Origin: Oscillibacter sp.
GTDB taxonomy: Bacteria > Bacillota > Clostridia > Oscillospirales > Oscillospiraceae
NCBI GenBank assembly: GCA_022791135.1
Contig: JAAVYM010000051.1
Span: 17,783-81,782 of the forward strand
DNA: 64,000 bases
Direction of reading: 5' to 3'
Each line of letters starts with the position of its first letter. Positions within the stretch are counted from its first letter, which is position 1. Both the position numbers and the translations under genes were made by a program. This document shows, piece by piece, positions 40,951 to 48,575 of the stretch. Under the pieces are notes generated by a model. That model did no database searches, had not been told where the DNA came from, and saw only the letters and a program-made list of their open reading frames with translations.

Positions 40951-41019
40951 GACCTCATATAAGCCCGCTGTACGGCGCGGGCGTCTCTACGAAGCCGCCG
41001 AAGGCTTCTCTATGGGTGT
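40951..41019 (+). promoter_or_regulatory. Purine riboswitch aptamer, guanine type (C74)
   Basis: The leader has the purine-riboswitch consensus. P1 5' strand is CCTCATA followed by TAA; P2 is GCCCGC/GCGGGC; J2/3 is GTCTCTAC (U51 kept); P3 is GAAGCC/GGCTTC; and J3/1 CTATGGGT closes P1. L2 (ACGG) and L3 (GCCGA) can form the usual GG-CC loop contacts. The specificity base before UAUG is C, which marks guanine (or hypoxanthine) rather than adenine. The gene downstream is a guanine deaminase. P1 is imperfect, with six good pairs and one mismatch. Confidence 0.88.
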
Positions 41020-41060
41020 CTGTGCGGAGGGGGTTCTCCTCCGGGCAGGCGTCCTTTTTT
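41014..41060 (+). terminator. Riboswitch expression platform terminator
   Basis: Arms 41014-41030 and 41038-41054 pair at 16 of 17 positions (several G-U), followed by six T. The 5' arm begins with GGGT, which is also the 3' strand of aptamer helix P1. The aptamer and the full terminator therefore compete. A second hairpin with AAAAGCAGA/TCTGCTTTT arms lies at 41097-41119, and a GCGC-rich one at about 41154-41181; their roles are unclear. Confidence 0.75.
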
Positions 41061-41255
41061 GTTTATGTAGCGGCAGATTCATATGAAACTTCATAAAAAA
41101 GCAGATAAATTCTGCTTTTGGTAGCACCGGGGGCGCGTTGAAGTTTTATCAGATGCCATTTGCGCCTTCCGCGCAAATGGGCGACGCAGGCAGCGGCGCC
41201 TATTTTATAGAAAATATTTTTTATGGAAGAATCATATCAGAAAGGAATCATTGAC

Positions 41256-42524
41256 ATGTCGATTACCATTTTAAAGGGCACTGTCGTCTCTGCTCCCACC
41301 CTGGGGGAGCTGGAGGTCATGGAATCCGGGTATCTCGTGGCGGAGGAGGGCCGTATCGCCGGCGTCTTTCCCGTCCTGCCGGAGCAGTACGCCGGCGCGC
41401 CGGTGGAGGATTTTGGAAACGCATTGATTCTCCAGTCCCTGGCGGATCTCCACCTCCATGCGCCGCAGTATCCCATGCTGGGGTCCGGCATGGATTTGCC
41501 GCTTCTGGAGTGGCTGAACACCTACACCTTTCCCACCGAGGCCCGCTTCGCCGACCCGGACTATGCCCGGGAGGTATACCGCCGCCTGGCCCGGGAGCTT
41601 ATGGAAAACGGGACCACCCGGGTCTGCATGTTCTCCTCTCTCCATCGGGAGGCCACGCTGATTTTGATGGAGGAGCTGGAGCGGGCCGGGGTTACGGGCT
41701 ACGTCGGGAAGGTGAACATGGACCGCAACGGCATCCCGGAGCTTCAGGAGACCACGGAGGAGTCCCGGCAGGAGACGCTGCTCTGGCTGGAGCAATGCCA
41801 GGATTTCCGGCATGTAAAGCCCATCCTCACTCCCCGGTTTACGCCCTCCTGCTCGGACGGGCTGATGGAGTTTTTGGGAAAGCTGGCGGCAGACCGTGGG
41901 CTGCCCATTCAGTCCCACCTGTCGGAAAACACCGGGGAGATCGACTGGGTGCGGTCCCTCCACCCCGACTGCGGACAGTATTGGGAGACCTACCGGAAAT
42001 ACGGTCTTTGGAACGAACGGACGCTGATGGCCCACTGTGTCTGGTCCGATTCCCGGGAGCGGGCGGCCATGCGGACCGCCGGGGTGACGGCGGTCCACTG
42101 CGCAGACTCCAATCAGAATCTCTGCTCCGGCGTGGCCCCTGTCCGGGAGATGCTGAATGAGGGCGTGAAGGTAGCCCTGGGCAGCGACATTGCCGGAGGG
42201 GATCACCTCAGCATGTTCGATGTGGCGGCGGCCTCCATCCGGGCCTCCAAGGCCCGGCGCATTTTGGACGGCTGGGAGACGGACTTCCTCACCGTGGCGG
42301 AGGGGTGGTATCTGGCGACCTCCGCCGGGGCGGCCTTCTTTGGGGAGAAGCCGGGCTTCGCGCCTGGGAACATGCTTCACGCCATGGTGTTGGACGACAG
42401 GGACCTGCCCCACCTCCCGACGGCGAAGGAGCGGCTGGAGCGCTGTCTCTACCGGCGGCAGAGGGACGCGATTCGGGCCGTTTGGAGCGAGGGCCGCCTT
42501 GCTTTTTCTTGTAAGAAAAAGTAA
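41256..42524 (+). CDS. Guanine deaminase (amidohydrolase family)
   Basis: Converts guanine to xanthine in purine catabolism. 422 residues from the ATG at 41256 with AAAGGA 9 bases upstream; an ATG 33 bases earlier lacks such a site. The zinc ligands appear in order: LADLHLHAPQYP (HxH near 70), IQSHLSENTGE near 225, MAHCVW near 260 and GSDIAGGDH near 310, the last being the family's Asp. The PxFxxSC-like segment PRFTPSCSD near 190 is typical of guanine deaminases. It is preceded by a guanine riboswitch and a leader of about 320 bases with extra hairpins. Confidence 0.93.
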   Translation: MSITILKGTVVSAPTLGELEVMESGYLVAEEGRIAGVFPVLPEQYAGAPVEDFGNALILQSLADLHLHAPQYPMLGSGMDLPLLEWLNTYTFPTEARFADPDYAREVYRRLARELMENGTTRVCMFSSLHREATLILMEELERAGVTGYVGKVNMDRNGIPELQETTEESRQETLLWLEQCQDFRHVKPILTPRFTPSCSDGLMEFLGKLAADRGLPIQSHLSENTGEIDWVRSLHPDCGQYWETYRKYGLWNERTLMAHCVWSDSRERAAMRTAGVTAVHCADSNQNLCSGVAPVREMLNEGVKVALGSDIAGGDHLSMFDVAAASIRASKARRILDGWETDFLTVAEGWYLATSAGAAFFGEKPGFAPGNMLHAMVLDDRDLPHLPTAKERLERCLYRRQRDAIRAVWSEGRLAFSCKKK

Positions 42525-42592
42525 ACAAAAAGAACTTTATCCCGCTCTGAGGGTCTGGCGATTATCCAAATCGAAGCGACGGCAACGAAGAA

Positions 42593-42616
42593 AAGGGACT
42601 GCGTATGCAGTCCCTT
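42593..42616. terminator. Bidirectional terminator sharing a palindromic core with 24443-24460
   Basis: AAAGGGACTGC-GTAT-GCAGTCCCTTT. The 18-base core GGACTGCGTATGCAGTCC is identical to the core of the terminator at 24443-24460. It separates the convergent guanine deaminase and membrane XRE genes. Confidence 0.85.
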
Positions 42617-42621
42617 TGGCT

Positions 42622-43938
42622 TTATGAGCAGATGGAGGAGCCGTCTTGCAGCATCCAGCCGCCGGGGTAGGCGTCCGAAGTGTCCAGGTCCAGGCTGGTC
42701 AGCTCCTTCCAGCCCTCGTCCAGGCCAAAGGCTACGCCGGAGCGGATGGCCGTGCGGCCGTAGACATCCCGCAGAACCACTGCCGCCTGGAGGACGTCCC
42801 CGGTTTCCAGGGGGACCTTTCGCGGTGGAAGGGCAGCGTCCAGGAGCTGATAGCTCTTTGTCCCATTCTCGCCGCTTTGGCGGAGGATGTCCAGGTTTTT
42901 CCACTGCTCCCCTGTAAGGATTGTGGTTTCCTCCTCGATTACGCCCGGTATCGAGCCGAAAACCGCCCAATCTATCAGCTTCTTGTCCTTGAACAGGCCT
43001 ACCTGCACGCTTTTCAGCTCCGCCTTGGGGAGGGAACCTTCTGGCGGCCTGGCCCAATCGATTACGATTCGTTCCTCCCCGGAAAGAGCCAGCACGCCGT
43101 CCTCCAGCTTTTTGCCCAGAAAATTACATTGGATTTCCACCTCTGGGAAGATCTGGCCGTACAAGCCCGCAAAGCGCTCCAGCACCTGCGTCTGCCGGGT
43201 TCCGTCCGGGTAGGCGAAGTCTACGCTGATGGTAATTTCCTCCGCCAGGCCGCAGACCAGGTCCGCCTCGAACCGCTGGCCGAACTGCCGGGCATTTTGG
43301 CGGGGGCGGCCCTGGTAATCGTAAAACACCGCCGTCATGCCCTCCACAAACCTTTTGGGTACGGCGTAGGCGTGGAAGCGCGCGTTGCTCCCCGCCAGGT
43401 TCACCGACTCCAGGCTGACGCCGTAATCGGCTGTAACTGCGTTCTGCTCCCGCAAAAGCGTCTCCACCCGGTCGGAAACACCCTCAATCTGCCCGTTTAC
43501 TCCGTCTTGGACCTGGGCGATAGTAGTTTGGAGATACGTGTAATTCCGCGTCAAATCCTCCAGCCGGCGGTAAAACCCCCAGAGCACCCCGCACAGGCAC
43601 AGCGCAGCCACAACGGCGGAGACCTTCACCACCGCTATCCGCCTGGGTGACAGCCAGGGCCTCGGGGCGTACCGGGCGGCAATCTCCTCCACCAGCTTCA
43701 GCTGCTCCCCGGTCAGCTCTCCGCTTCCCGGGGCGGACTCCTCCTCTGCTCCCAGCAGCCAGCCTACGGATACGCCGAACAGGCGGCTGAGGACGACAAG
43801 TTTCTCAATTTCCGGCAACGCGCTGTCGGATTCCCACTTGTAAATGGACTGTCGGGAAACGCTCAGCTTTTCCCCCAGCGCCTCCTGGGAAAGGCCAAGC
43901 TCCTTTCGTTTCTGGGCGATTCGCTGGCCCGTGGTCAT
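42622..43938 (-). CDS. Membrane-bound XRE regulator with large C-terminal domain
   Basis: 438 residues. The N-terminal helix-turn-helix (QRIAQKRKELGLSQEALGEKLSVSRQSIYKWESDSALP with conserved stations RQSIYKWE) is followed by a linker and one membrane segment at about 107-125. A short coiled coil (LQTTIAQVQDGVNGQIEGVSDRV) leads to about 270 residues of beta-rich sequence without known family, probably outside the cell. ATG with AAAGGAGG upstream. The same layout in smaller form occurs at 52167. It may sense an extracellular cue and repress genes directly from the membrane; this is inferred from topology. Confidence 0.8.
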   Translation of the reverse strand: MTTGQRIAQKRKELGLSQEALGEKLSVSRQSIYKWESDSALPEIEKLVVLSRLFGVSVGWLLGAEEESAPGSGELTGEQLKLVEEIAARYAPRPWLSPRRIAVVKVSAVVAALCLCGVLWGFYRRLEDLTRNYTYLQTTIAQVQDGVNGQIEGVSDRVETLLREQNAVTADYGVSLESVNLAGSNARFHAYAVPKRFVEGMTAVFYDYQGRPRQNARQFGQRFEADLVCGLAEEITISVDFAYPDGTRQTQVLERFAGLYGQIFPEVEIQCNFLGKKLEDGVLALSGEERIVIDWARPPEGSLPKAELKSVQVGLFKDKKLIDWAVFGSIPGVIEEETTILTGEQWKNLDILRQSGENGTKSYQLLDAALPPRKVPLETGDVLQAAVVLRDVYGRTAIRSGVAFGLDEGWKELTSLDLDTSDAYPGGWMLQDGSSICS

Positions 43939-44111
43939 GGGGCATCCCTCCTTTTCATGGGCCAATGATAGCAGGTCCAGGCAATGGCTTGCCACCAACT
44001 TTCGGATTTCTTTCTGCTAACCGCCGGTTTACATTGGCCTTTTTATGGGAGAGTCAGCGGAGAAACGAGGCTTTTGCGCCCTCCGAAAGCCCGGTGGGAC
44101 GGGGAAGCCTG

Positions 44112-45302
44112 CTATTCGTCCTTCGGGGCCGCCTGAACCGCCCCGCCCAGGCCAAAGTCCTGCTCCGCGCTGCCGGTATCCCGGCGGAGCATGTGCTCCA
44201 TCACCCGGATGTCGGAGTCCACGTCCATGGCATCCGCCTTGTACAGCTCGTCCAGCTGATGCTCAAAGCCCTTGATGATGGAGTCCATCGTCATCTCGAT
44301 CCGCTGCTTGGCTTGGCGGAGGTTCTCCCCCTCCACCCCGGCCGCCTCAAACTCGGCGTAGGAGTTCAGCAGCTTTTGGGTGGTGGGCAGGTAGTAGTTC
44401 AAAAACGTGCCGATGCGCTCCTCCTTTTTCGGGTCCTCCTCCACGGCCTTGAAGATTTTCGCCGTGATCGTTTCCAGCCGGTCGATCTTCGCCGAGAGCA
44501 CCGGGTCCGCAATGCGGTCGTTGGCCCGGCGGATGTTCCGGAGGATGCCGGAATACCCCTCCTCCGCCTCCTTGGGCGGCGGGGGCGCGGCCTCCCTGGC
44601 CGCCTCCTCGAACCTCTGGTGGAAATTCTTTACCGCCTCGCTGGTCCGGAAGAGGTAGCCCAGCTCTGCGTTCAAGTACGCCTTCCCGCCGAAGTAGCCC
44701 TTGTCGATCATCTTCTCCAGGTCCTTCTCCACCCGCCGCTCGGAGTACCCCAGGGTCCGGGCCAGCTCGTCGACGGGCATGGCTTCCCGGTCCCCCATAA
44801 CCAAAAGGTATTTGGAAAAGCGCTTCAACTGACGGTCCATGGAAAAGCCGCTAAACAGCATGGCTCCGCCGCCGGAGGCAAACGCCAGCCCGCTCAGCAG
44901 GTCCTCTACCCACCAGTAACTGGAAGCATAAAAGATCGCGCCAATGGCATCCCCCATGGCGGCCAGACCAATAAGCAGCAGCGCTATGCCGCCCAGCTTC
45001 AGCCACTGGGCGGTGGATTTCTTCGCCACCGGGGATTTGGTGACCTTTTTCACAGCTTTGGCGGCTTTCGTCTGCCGGTAAGGCGCGGCGGAGGGCGCGG
45101 TCCGGGGCACCCCGGCAGCCCGTCTCAGATCCGCCGTACCCTGGAGGGGCGGGGCCTTCTGGGAGGGCTTTTTCTCGTCGTCGGCAAAGAGCTTGCCGAA
45201 TAACAGCAGCAGTCCCAGCGGCCAAACGGTGCAAAAACAAAGAATGATGAGAGGCCAGCTCCAATCCCCGCCGCCGGGTGTCTTTTGTTTGTTCTCCGCC
45301 AT
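44112..45302 (-). CDS. XpaC-like (5-bromo-4-chloroindolyl phosphate hydrolysis family) membrane protein
   Basis: 396 residues. Two hydrophobic segments at about 14-36 and 100-140 surround a basic Ala/Lys/Pro-rich region. The C-terminal half, from about 165, is helical and ends with long heptad-like segments (RIGTFLNYYLPTTQKLLNSYAEFEAAG; IEMTMDSIIKGFEHQLDELYKADAMDVDSDI), the signature of the XpaC family. Members often accompany TelA-type proteins, but none is present here. It is followed by DUF896 after three bases in the same direction upstream. The true biochemical role is unknown despite the historical name. Confidence 0.82.
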   Translation of the reverse strand: MAENKQKTPGGGDWSWPLIILCFCTVWPLGLLLLFGKLFADDEKKPSQKAPPLQGTADLRRAAGVPRTAPSAAPYRQTKAAKAVKKVTKSPVAKKSTAQWLKLGGIALLLIGLAAMGDAIGAIFYASSYWWVEDLLSGLAFASGGGAMLFSGFSMDRQLKRFSKYLLVMGDREAMPVDELARTLGYSERRVEKDLEKMIDKGYFGGKAYLNAELGYLFRTSEAVKNFHQRFEEAAREAAPPPPKEAEEGYSGILRNIRRANDRIADPVLSAKIDRLETITAKIFKAVEEDPKKEERIGTFLNYYLPTTQKLLNSYAEFEAAGVEGENLRQAKQRIEMTMDSIIKGFEHQLDELYKADAMDVDSDIRVMEHMLRRDTGSAEQDFGLGGAVQAAPKDE

Positions 45303-45305
45303 GGT

Positions 45306-45518
45306 TCAGCCCTCCGTTTCCTTCTCTTTCAGCTTCCGCTTGCGCCCCTTTTCGTCCACAATGTAGGTGTTGTCCAGCTGCCCCCTCAGGTTCCCCAGCA
45401 CCGAGTCGATATAGGCCCGGCGGAGAATGTCACGCTCCTCCGTCTCCTCCGGCGTCAGGCCTACGGACTTGGCCTTGTGCGCCAGCTCGTTGATGCGGTC
45501 GATCTGCTCCTGCGTCAC
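45306..45518 (-). CDS. DUF896 (YnzC-like) protein
   Basis: 70-residue small helical protein. The family pattern is complete: IDRINELAHKAKSVGLTPEE, then RRAYIDSVLGNLRGQLDN, followed by a basic tail. Family members in Bacillus form a three-helix bundle; their role is not established. The start is GTG at 45518, overlapping the stop of the DUF4177 gene as GTGA, with GGGAGG upstream. The upstream end of the XpaC gene lies three bases away, so the three small genes probably share one transcript. Confidence 0.9.
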   Translation of the reverse strand: MTQEQIDRINELAHKAKSVGLTPEETEERDILRRAYIDSVLGNLRGQLDNTYIVDEKGRKRKLKEKETEG

Positions 45519-45715
45519 GCCTGTCCCTCCTCCCGCTCAAAGATCAAGTCGATGGCCTTCAACATGCCGTTTACCTGCAATGCCGGGACCCATCCAGCGT
45601 AGCGCCACCCCTTCGCCGCCCGGCGGAGGATGGACTCCTGATGGTCCAGGGACTTGCCCACAAAAACTCCCTTGTCCACTGCGATCCGTTCAAACTCATA
45701 TTCCGGCATTTTCAA
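45515..45715 (-). CDS. DUF4177-family small protein
   Basis: 66 residues with the DUF4177 pattern: an N-terminal strand (YEFERIAVDKGVF), a middle AAKGWRYAGWVPA segment typical of the family, and a final strand LIFERE. Function is unknown; members are thought to be small one-domain proteins of mixed fold. It is coupled to the DUF896 gene by GTGA overlap and follows the ylmH gene by 43 bases in the same direction. Confidence 0.82.
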   Translation of the reverse strand: MKMPEYEFERIAVDKGVFVGKSLDHQESILRRAAKGWRYAGWVPALQVNGMLKAIDLIFEREEGQA

Positions 45716-45758
45716 AGCCCTCCATACTCTAACATACGGTACCCAAACCCGCCGTTCT

Positions 45759-46556
45759 TCAAACGTAAACCTGCAGCACGATGGAGATGCGGCCCTTTTT
45801 CGTCAGGCCCCCCACCTCGCTGAGTTCAAACTTCCCAAAGCCCCGGGCGGACACCACGTCCCCTGCCTCCAAAAGCTTGTCCGGCTTCACGCACTCCCGC
45901 CAGTTCAGCTGCACCTTCCCGCTCTCAATCAGCGCGGCGGCCTTCCCCCGGGCCAGGCGGAAGCCGGAGGACGCCACGGCGTCCAGCCGCAGGGAGCTGA
46001 CAGTGGCCCGGACCTCCCGCCTCTGGACGGCGGGAATGTGGAGGTGGTCCGGTGTGATGGCACATATGCGCAGCTTCGCCCGCCCGGCGGAGTCCCAGCT
46101 TTGCGCCAGGAACTCCGCCACACTGTCCAGAACCAGCAGGTCCGCGCTGCCCGGAGCGACTAAAATGTCCCCGATCTTCTCCCGGGCCACCCCCATGCCC
46201 ATGAGGCTGCCCAAAAAATCCCGGTGGGTCAGCATCTCCTCCTCCCGGAACGATGCCCGGAGGCACCGCACAGGCGACTGGTCCGCCGCGTCCTCCGGCT
46301 CCATCCAGTCCGGCAAAAACAGGATGCACTGCCGCTCCGCGCCCTCGTAGCCGCCGCAGCGGACCCAGGCCGTCTCCGGAATTCCCGCCAGACACAGCAG
46401 ATCCAGGGCCTGGGCCTGCTGCTGAGGGCTGAGGAAATCCGTTGCGGCGGGGATATTCCGCCTCTGCGCCTGCTCCGCGCGGTCCAGCACCCTCGCCAGG
46501 GCGATCCGGTCCTCGCCGGTCAGGCCCAGGCGGTCCAACAGCGCGCCCTTATCCAT
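45759..46556 (-). CDS. ylmH: YlmH-like S4-domain RNA-binding protein
   Basis: 265 residues, normal length for YlmH. Its N-terminal part (ARVLDRAEQAQRRNIPAATDFLSP) and the S4 domain from about 185 (LRLDAVASSGFRLARGKAAALIESGKVQLNWREC) match. The S4 fold binds RNA; in Bacillus YlmH has been linked to ribosome rescue or the cell-division cluster. Here it is not in a ylm/div cluster but overlaps the 3' end of an ABC exporter gene by eight bases, so coupling is probable. ATG start lacks a strong ribosome site (GGACCCAGGAG). Confidence 0.9.
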   Translation of the reverse strand: MDKGALLDRLGLTGEDRIALARVLDRAEQAQRRNIPAATDFLSPQQQAQALDLLCLAGIPETAWVRCGGYEGAERQCILFLPDWMEPEDAADQSPVRCLRASFREEEMLTHRDFLGSLMGMGVAREKIGDILVAPGSADLLVLDSVAEFLAQSWDSAGRAKLRICAITPDHLHIPAVQRREVRATVSSLRLDAVASSGFRLARGKAAALIESGKVQLNWRECVKPDKLLEAGDVVSARGFGKFELSEVGGLTKKGRISIVLQVYV

Positions 46557-48300
46557 GGCGCAGCTCCTGGGTCCGGACCAGGGCGGCGTAGGCCCCGTCC
46601 CTGGCCATCAGCTCCTCGTGGGATCCCAGCTCCACCATCCGCCCGTCTTCGATGACCGCAATCCGGTCCGCGTTCCGGACCGTGGAGAGCCGGTGGGCGA
46701 TGATGATGGTGGTCCGTCCTTGGGACAGCTTGTCGAACGCCTCCTGAAGTTTGGCCTCCGTCACGCTGTCCAGGGCCGACGTGGCCTCATCCAGAATCAG
46801 CACCGGCGGGTCCTTCAGAAAAATGCGGGCGATGGAAATGCGCTGCTTCTGCCCGCCGGAGAGGAGCACGCCCCGCTCCCCTACGTAGGTGTTGAATCCG
46901 TCGGGCATGGCGACGATGTCGTCGTAAATCTCCGCCAGCCGGGCCGCCCGGGCGACCTCCTCCTCGGTGGCCCCAGGGCGGCCGTAGCGGATGTTCTCCA
47001 GAATGCTGGCGGCAAAGAGGAAGACATCCTGCTGCACCACGCCTACGTTCCTCCGCAGCGACTCCTGCGTCACTTGCCGCACATCCGCGCCGTCCAGGCG
47101 GACCGCCCCCTCGGTCACGTCGTAAAAGCGCGGGATCAACTGGCAGAGGGTGGACTTCCCCCCGCCGGAGGGACCCACCACCGCCAGAGTCTCCCCCGGG
47201 CGGATGTGGAGGTCTACGTCCCGGAGGACGGCCAAATCGTCCTGATAGGCAAAGCTGACGTGGTCCACGTCAATCCGGCCCTCCACCCGGTCCAGGACCT
47301 GGGCGTTCGGGGCGTCTTTCAGGGACGGCTCCTCCCGCATCAGATCGATGAACCGGCCCAGACCCGCCGTCCCGTTGGCGAACAGCTCCGCGAAGTTGGA
47401 GAGCTTGCGCACGGGGGTGACGAAGGCGGTGATGTAGAGGCTGAAGGTGGTGAGGTCAATCACATTCATCTTCCCCTCCATGATCAGAAGTCCTCCGGCG
47501 GCGATGACCGCGGCGGAGAGGATGCAGAGGAAGAACTCCATCGTGGCGTTGAAGCGGCCCATGGCCTTGTGAAAGGCCCGCTTGGAGGTTTTGAAGGTGG
47601 CGTTGGAGCTGTCGAACTTTTGCAACTCCGCCCCCTCGTTGGCAAACGCCTTCGCCGTGCGGATGCCGGACAGTCCCGACTCAATATCGGAATTGATGAC
47701 GGCGGTCTTCTGCTTCACGGCGGCGGAGGCTGCGCTCATGGATTTCCGGCAGGACCAGACCACGGCGAAGAACACCGGCACGATGCAGGCAATCACCAGG
47801 GCCAGCTGCCACTGCATGGAGAACATGATGATCAGCGCCCCCACAATGGTGACGCCGGAGATGAAGATGTCCTCCGGCCCGTGGTGGGCCAGCTCTGTGA
47901 TGTCGAACAGGTCCGCCGTCAGGCGGCTCATCAGCTGGCCGGTGCGGTTTTTGTCGTAGTAGTTGAAGCTCAGCTCCTGCATATGGCGGAAGAGGTCGTG
48001 ACGAATGTCCGCCTCCACCAGGATGCCGAAGGTGTGGCCCCAATAGCAGATCACATACATCAGAAGAGACCGCAGCACAAAGGCCAGAAACACCACCGCC
48101 ATTACCGCGAAGAAGGTCTTGTAGGCGCTTTGGGGCAGCAGCTCATACATGCACCAGCGGGACACGGCGGGAAAGGCCAGGTCAATGACGGAAATCAGCA
48201 GCGCGCAGGCGAGGTCCATCACAAACAGCCGCCGGTGGGGTTTAAAGTAGGAGAGGAAAATCCGCAGGGCGGACTTTTGCTGGAAATCCTGGGTGGTCAT
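46549..48300 (-). CDS. ABC exporter, fused membrane and ATPase domains
   Basis: 583-residue half-transporter of the MsbA/LmrA type, forming a homo- or heterodimer. Six membrane helices occupy about 1-310 (FVMDLACALLISVIDL and later IVGALIIMFSMQW, LALVIACIVPVFF). The ATPase domain has Walker A VGPSGGGKST near 372, the Q-loop VVQQDVFLF, the signature LSGGQKQR near 475, Walker B VLILDEATSALD and the switch histidine in IIAHRLSTV. Ribosome site AAGGAG precedes the ATG. A 20-base palindrome overlaps the predicted start of transcription. Substrate unknown; lipids and drugs are usual. Confidence 0.93.
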   Translation of the reverse strand: MTTQDFQQKSALRIFLSYFKPHRRLFVMDLACALLISVIDLAFPAVSRWCMYELLPQSAYKTFFAVMAVVFLAFVLRSLLMYVICYWGHTFGILVEADIRHDLFRHMQELSFNYYDKNRTGQLMSRLTADLFDITELAHHGPEDIFISGVTIVGALIIMFSMQWQLALVIACIVPVFFAVVWSCRKSMSAASAAVKQKTAVINSDIESGLSGIRTAKAFANEGAELQKFDSSNATFKTSKRAFHKAMGRFNATMEFFLCILSAAVIAAGGLLIMEGKMNVIDLTTFSLYITAFVTPVRKLSNFAELFANGTAGLGRFIDLMREEPSLKDAPNAQVLDRVEGRIDVDHVSFAYQDDLAVLRDVDLHIRPGETLAVVGPSGGGKSTLCQLIPRFYDVTEGAVRLDGADVRQVTQESLRRNVGVVQQDVFLFAASILENIRYGRPGATEEEVARAARLAEIYDDIVAMPDGFNTYVGERGVLLSGGQKQRISIARIFLKDPPVLILDEATSALDSVTEAKLQEAFDKLSQGRTTIIIAHRLSTVRNADRIAVIEDGRMVELGSHEELMARDGAYAALVRTQELRHG

Positions 48301-48316
48301 ATTGGCACTCCTTCTA

Positions 48317-48347
48317 TCAATAAAAGTCGTTATTGAGTTTCATCATA
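48317..48347 (-). promoter_or_regulatory. Candidate repressor operator at the ABC exporter promoter
   Basis: TCAATAA-N6-TTATTGA (48317-48336) is a perfect palindrome lying directly downstream of a -10 box TATGAT (48342-48347, minus strand). A repressor bound here would block initiation. The form resembles operators of MarR or TetR proteins. No regulator gene is adjacent; no -35 box stands out. Confidence 0.55.
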
Positions 48348-48416
48348 GCACAAGTTTCGCCGCCGTGCAATGAAATATCTCCAAAGCGCGTCCGCCTGCT
48401 CTTCCGCCGGGGCGGT

Positions 48417-48518
48417 CCCTCTCTTCGCAGCGGACAAATAAGAGAGGGCCTCCCCTGCCGGAACCTCCGGCAAGGAAAACCCTCTGTCGGCTTTGCCGAC
48501 CGCTCCCTTTGCCAAGGG
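48417..48518. repeat. Cluster of four short palindromes (intergenic repeat element)
   Basis: Successive hairpins: CCCTCTCTT/AAGAGAGGG (48417-48448), TGCCGGA/TCCGGCA (about 48456-48472), GTCGGC/GCCGAC (about 48486-48500) and CCCTT/AAGGG (about 48505-48518). No gene is present between 48348 and 48575. This hairpin string resembles the small non-coding repeat elements common between genes in high-GC gut Clostridia, although copy number cannot be shown here. Confidence 0.55.
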
Positions 48519-48575
48519 AACTCGTTTTGTTTCAATCGCAGCGGAGCTGCTGTTCTAGGGATGTAGGGATGGTCT

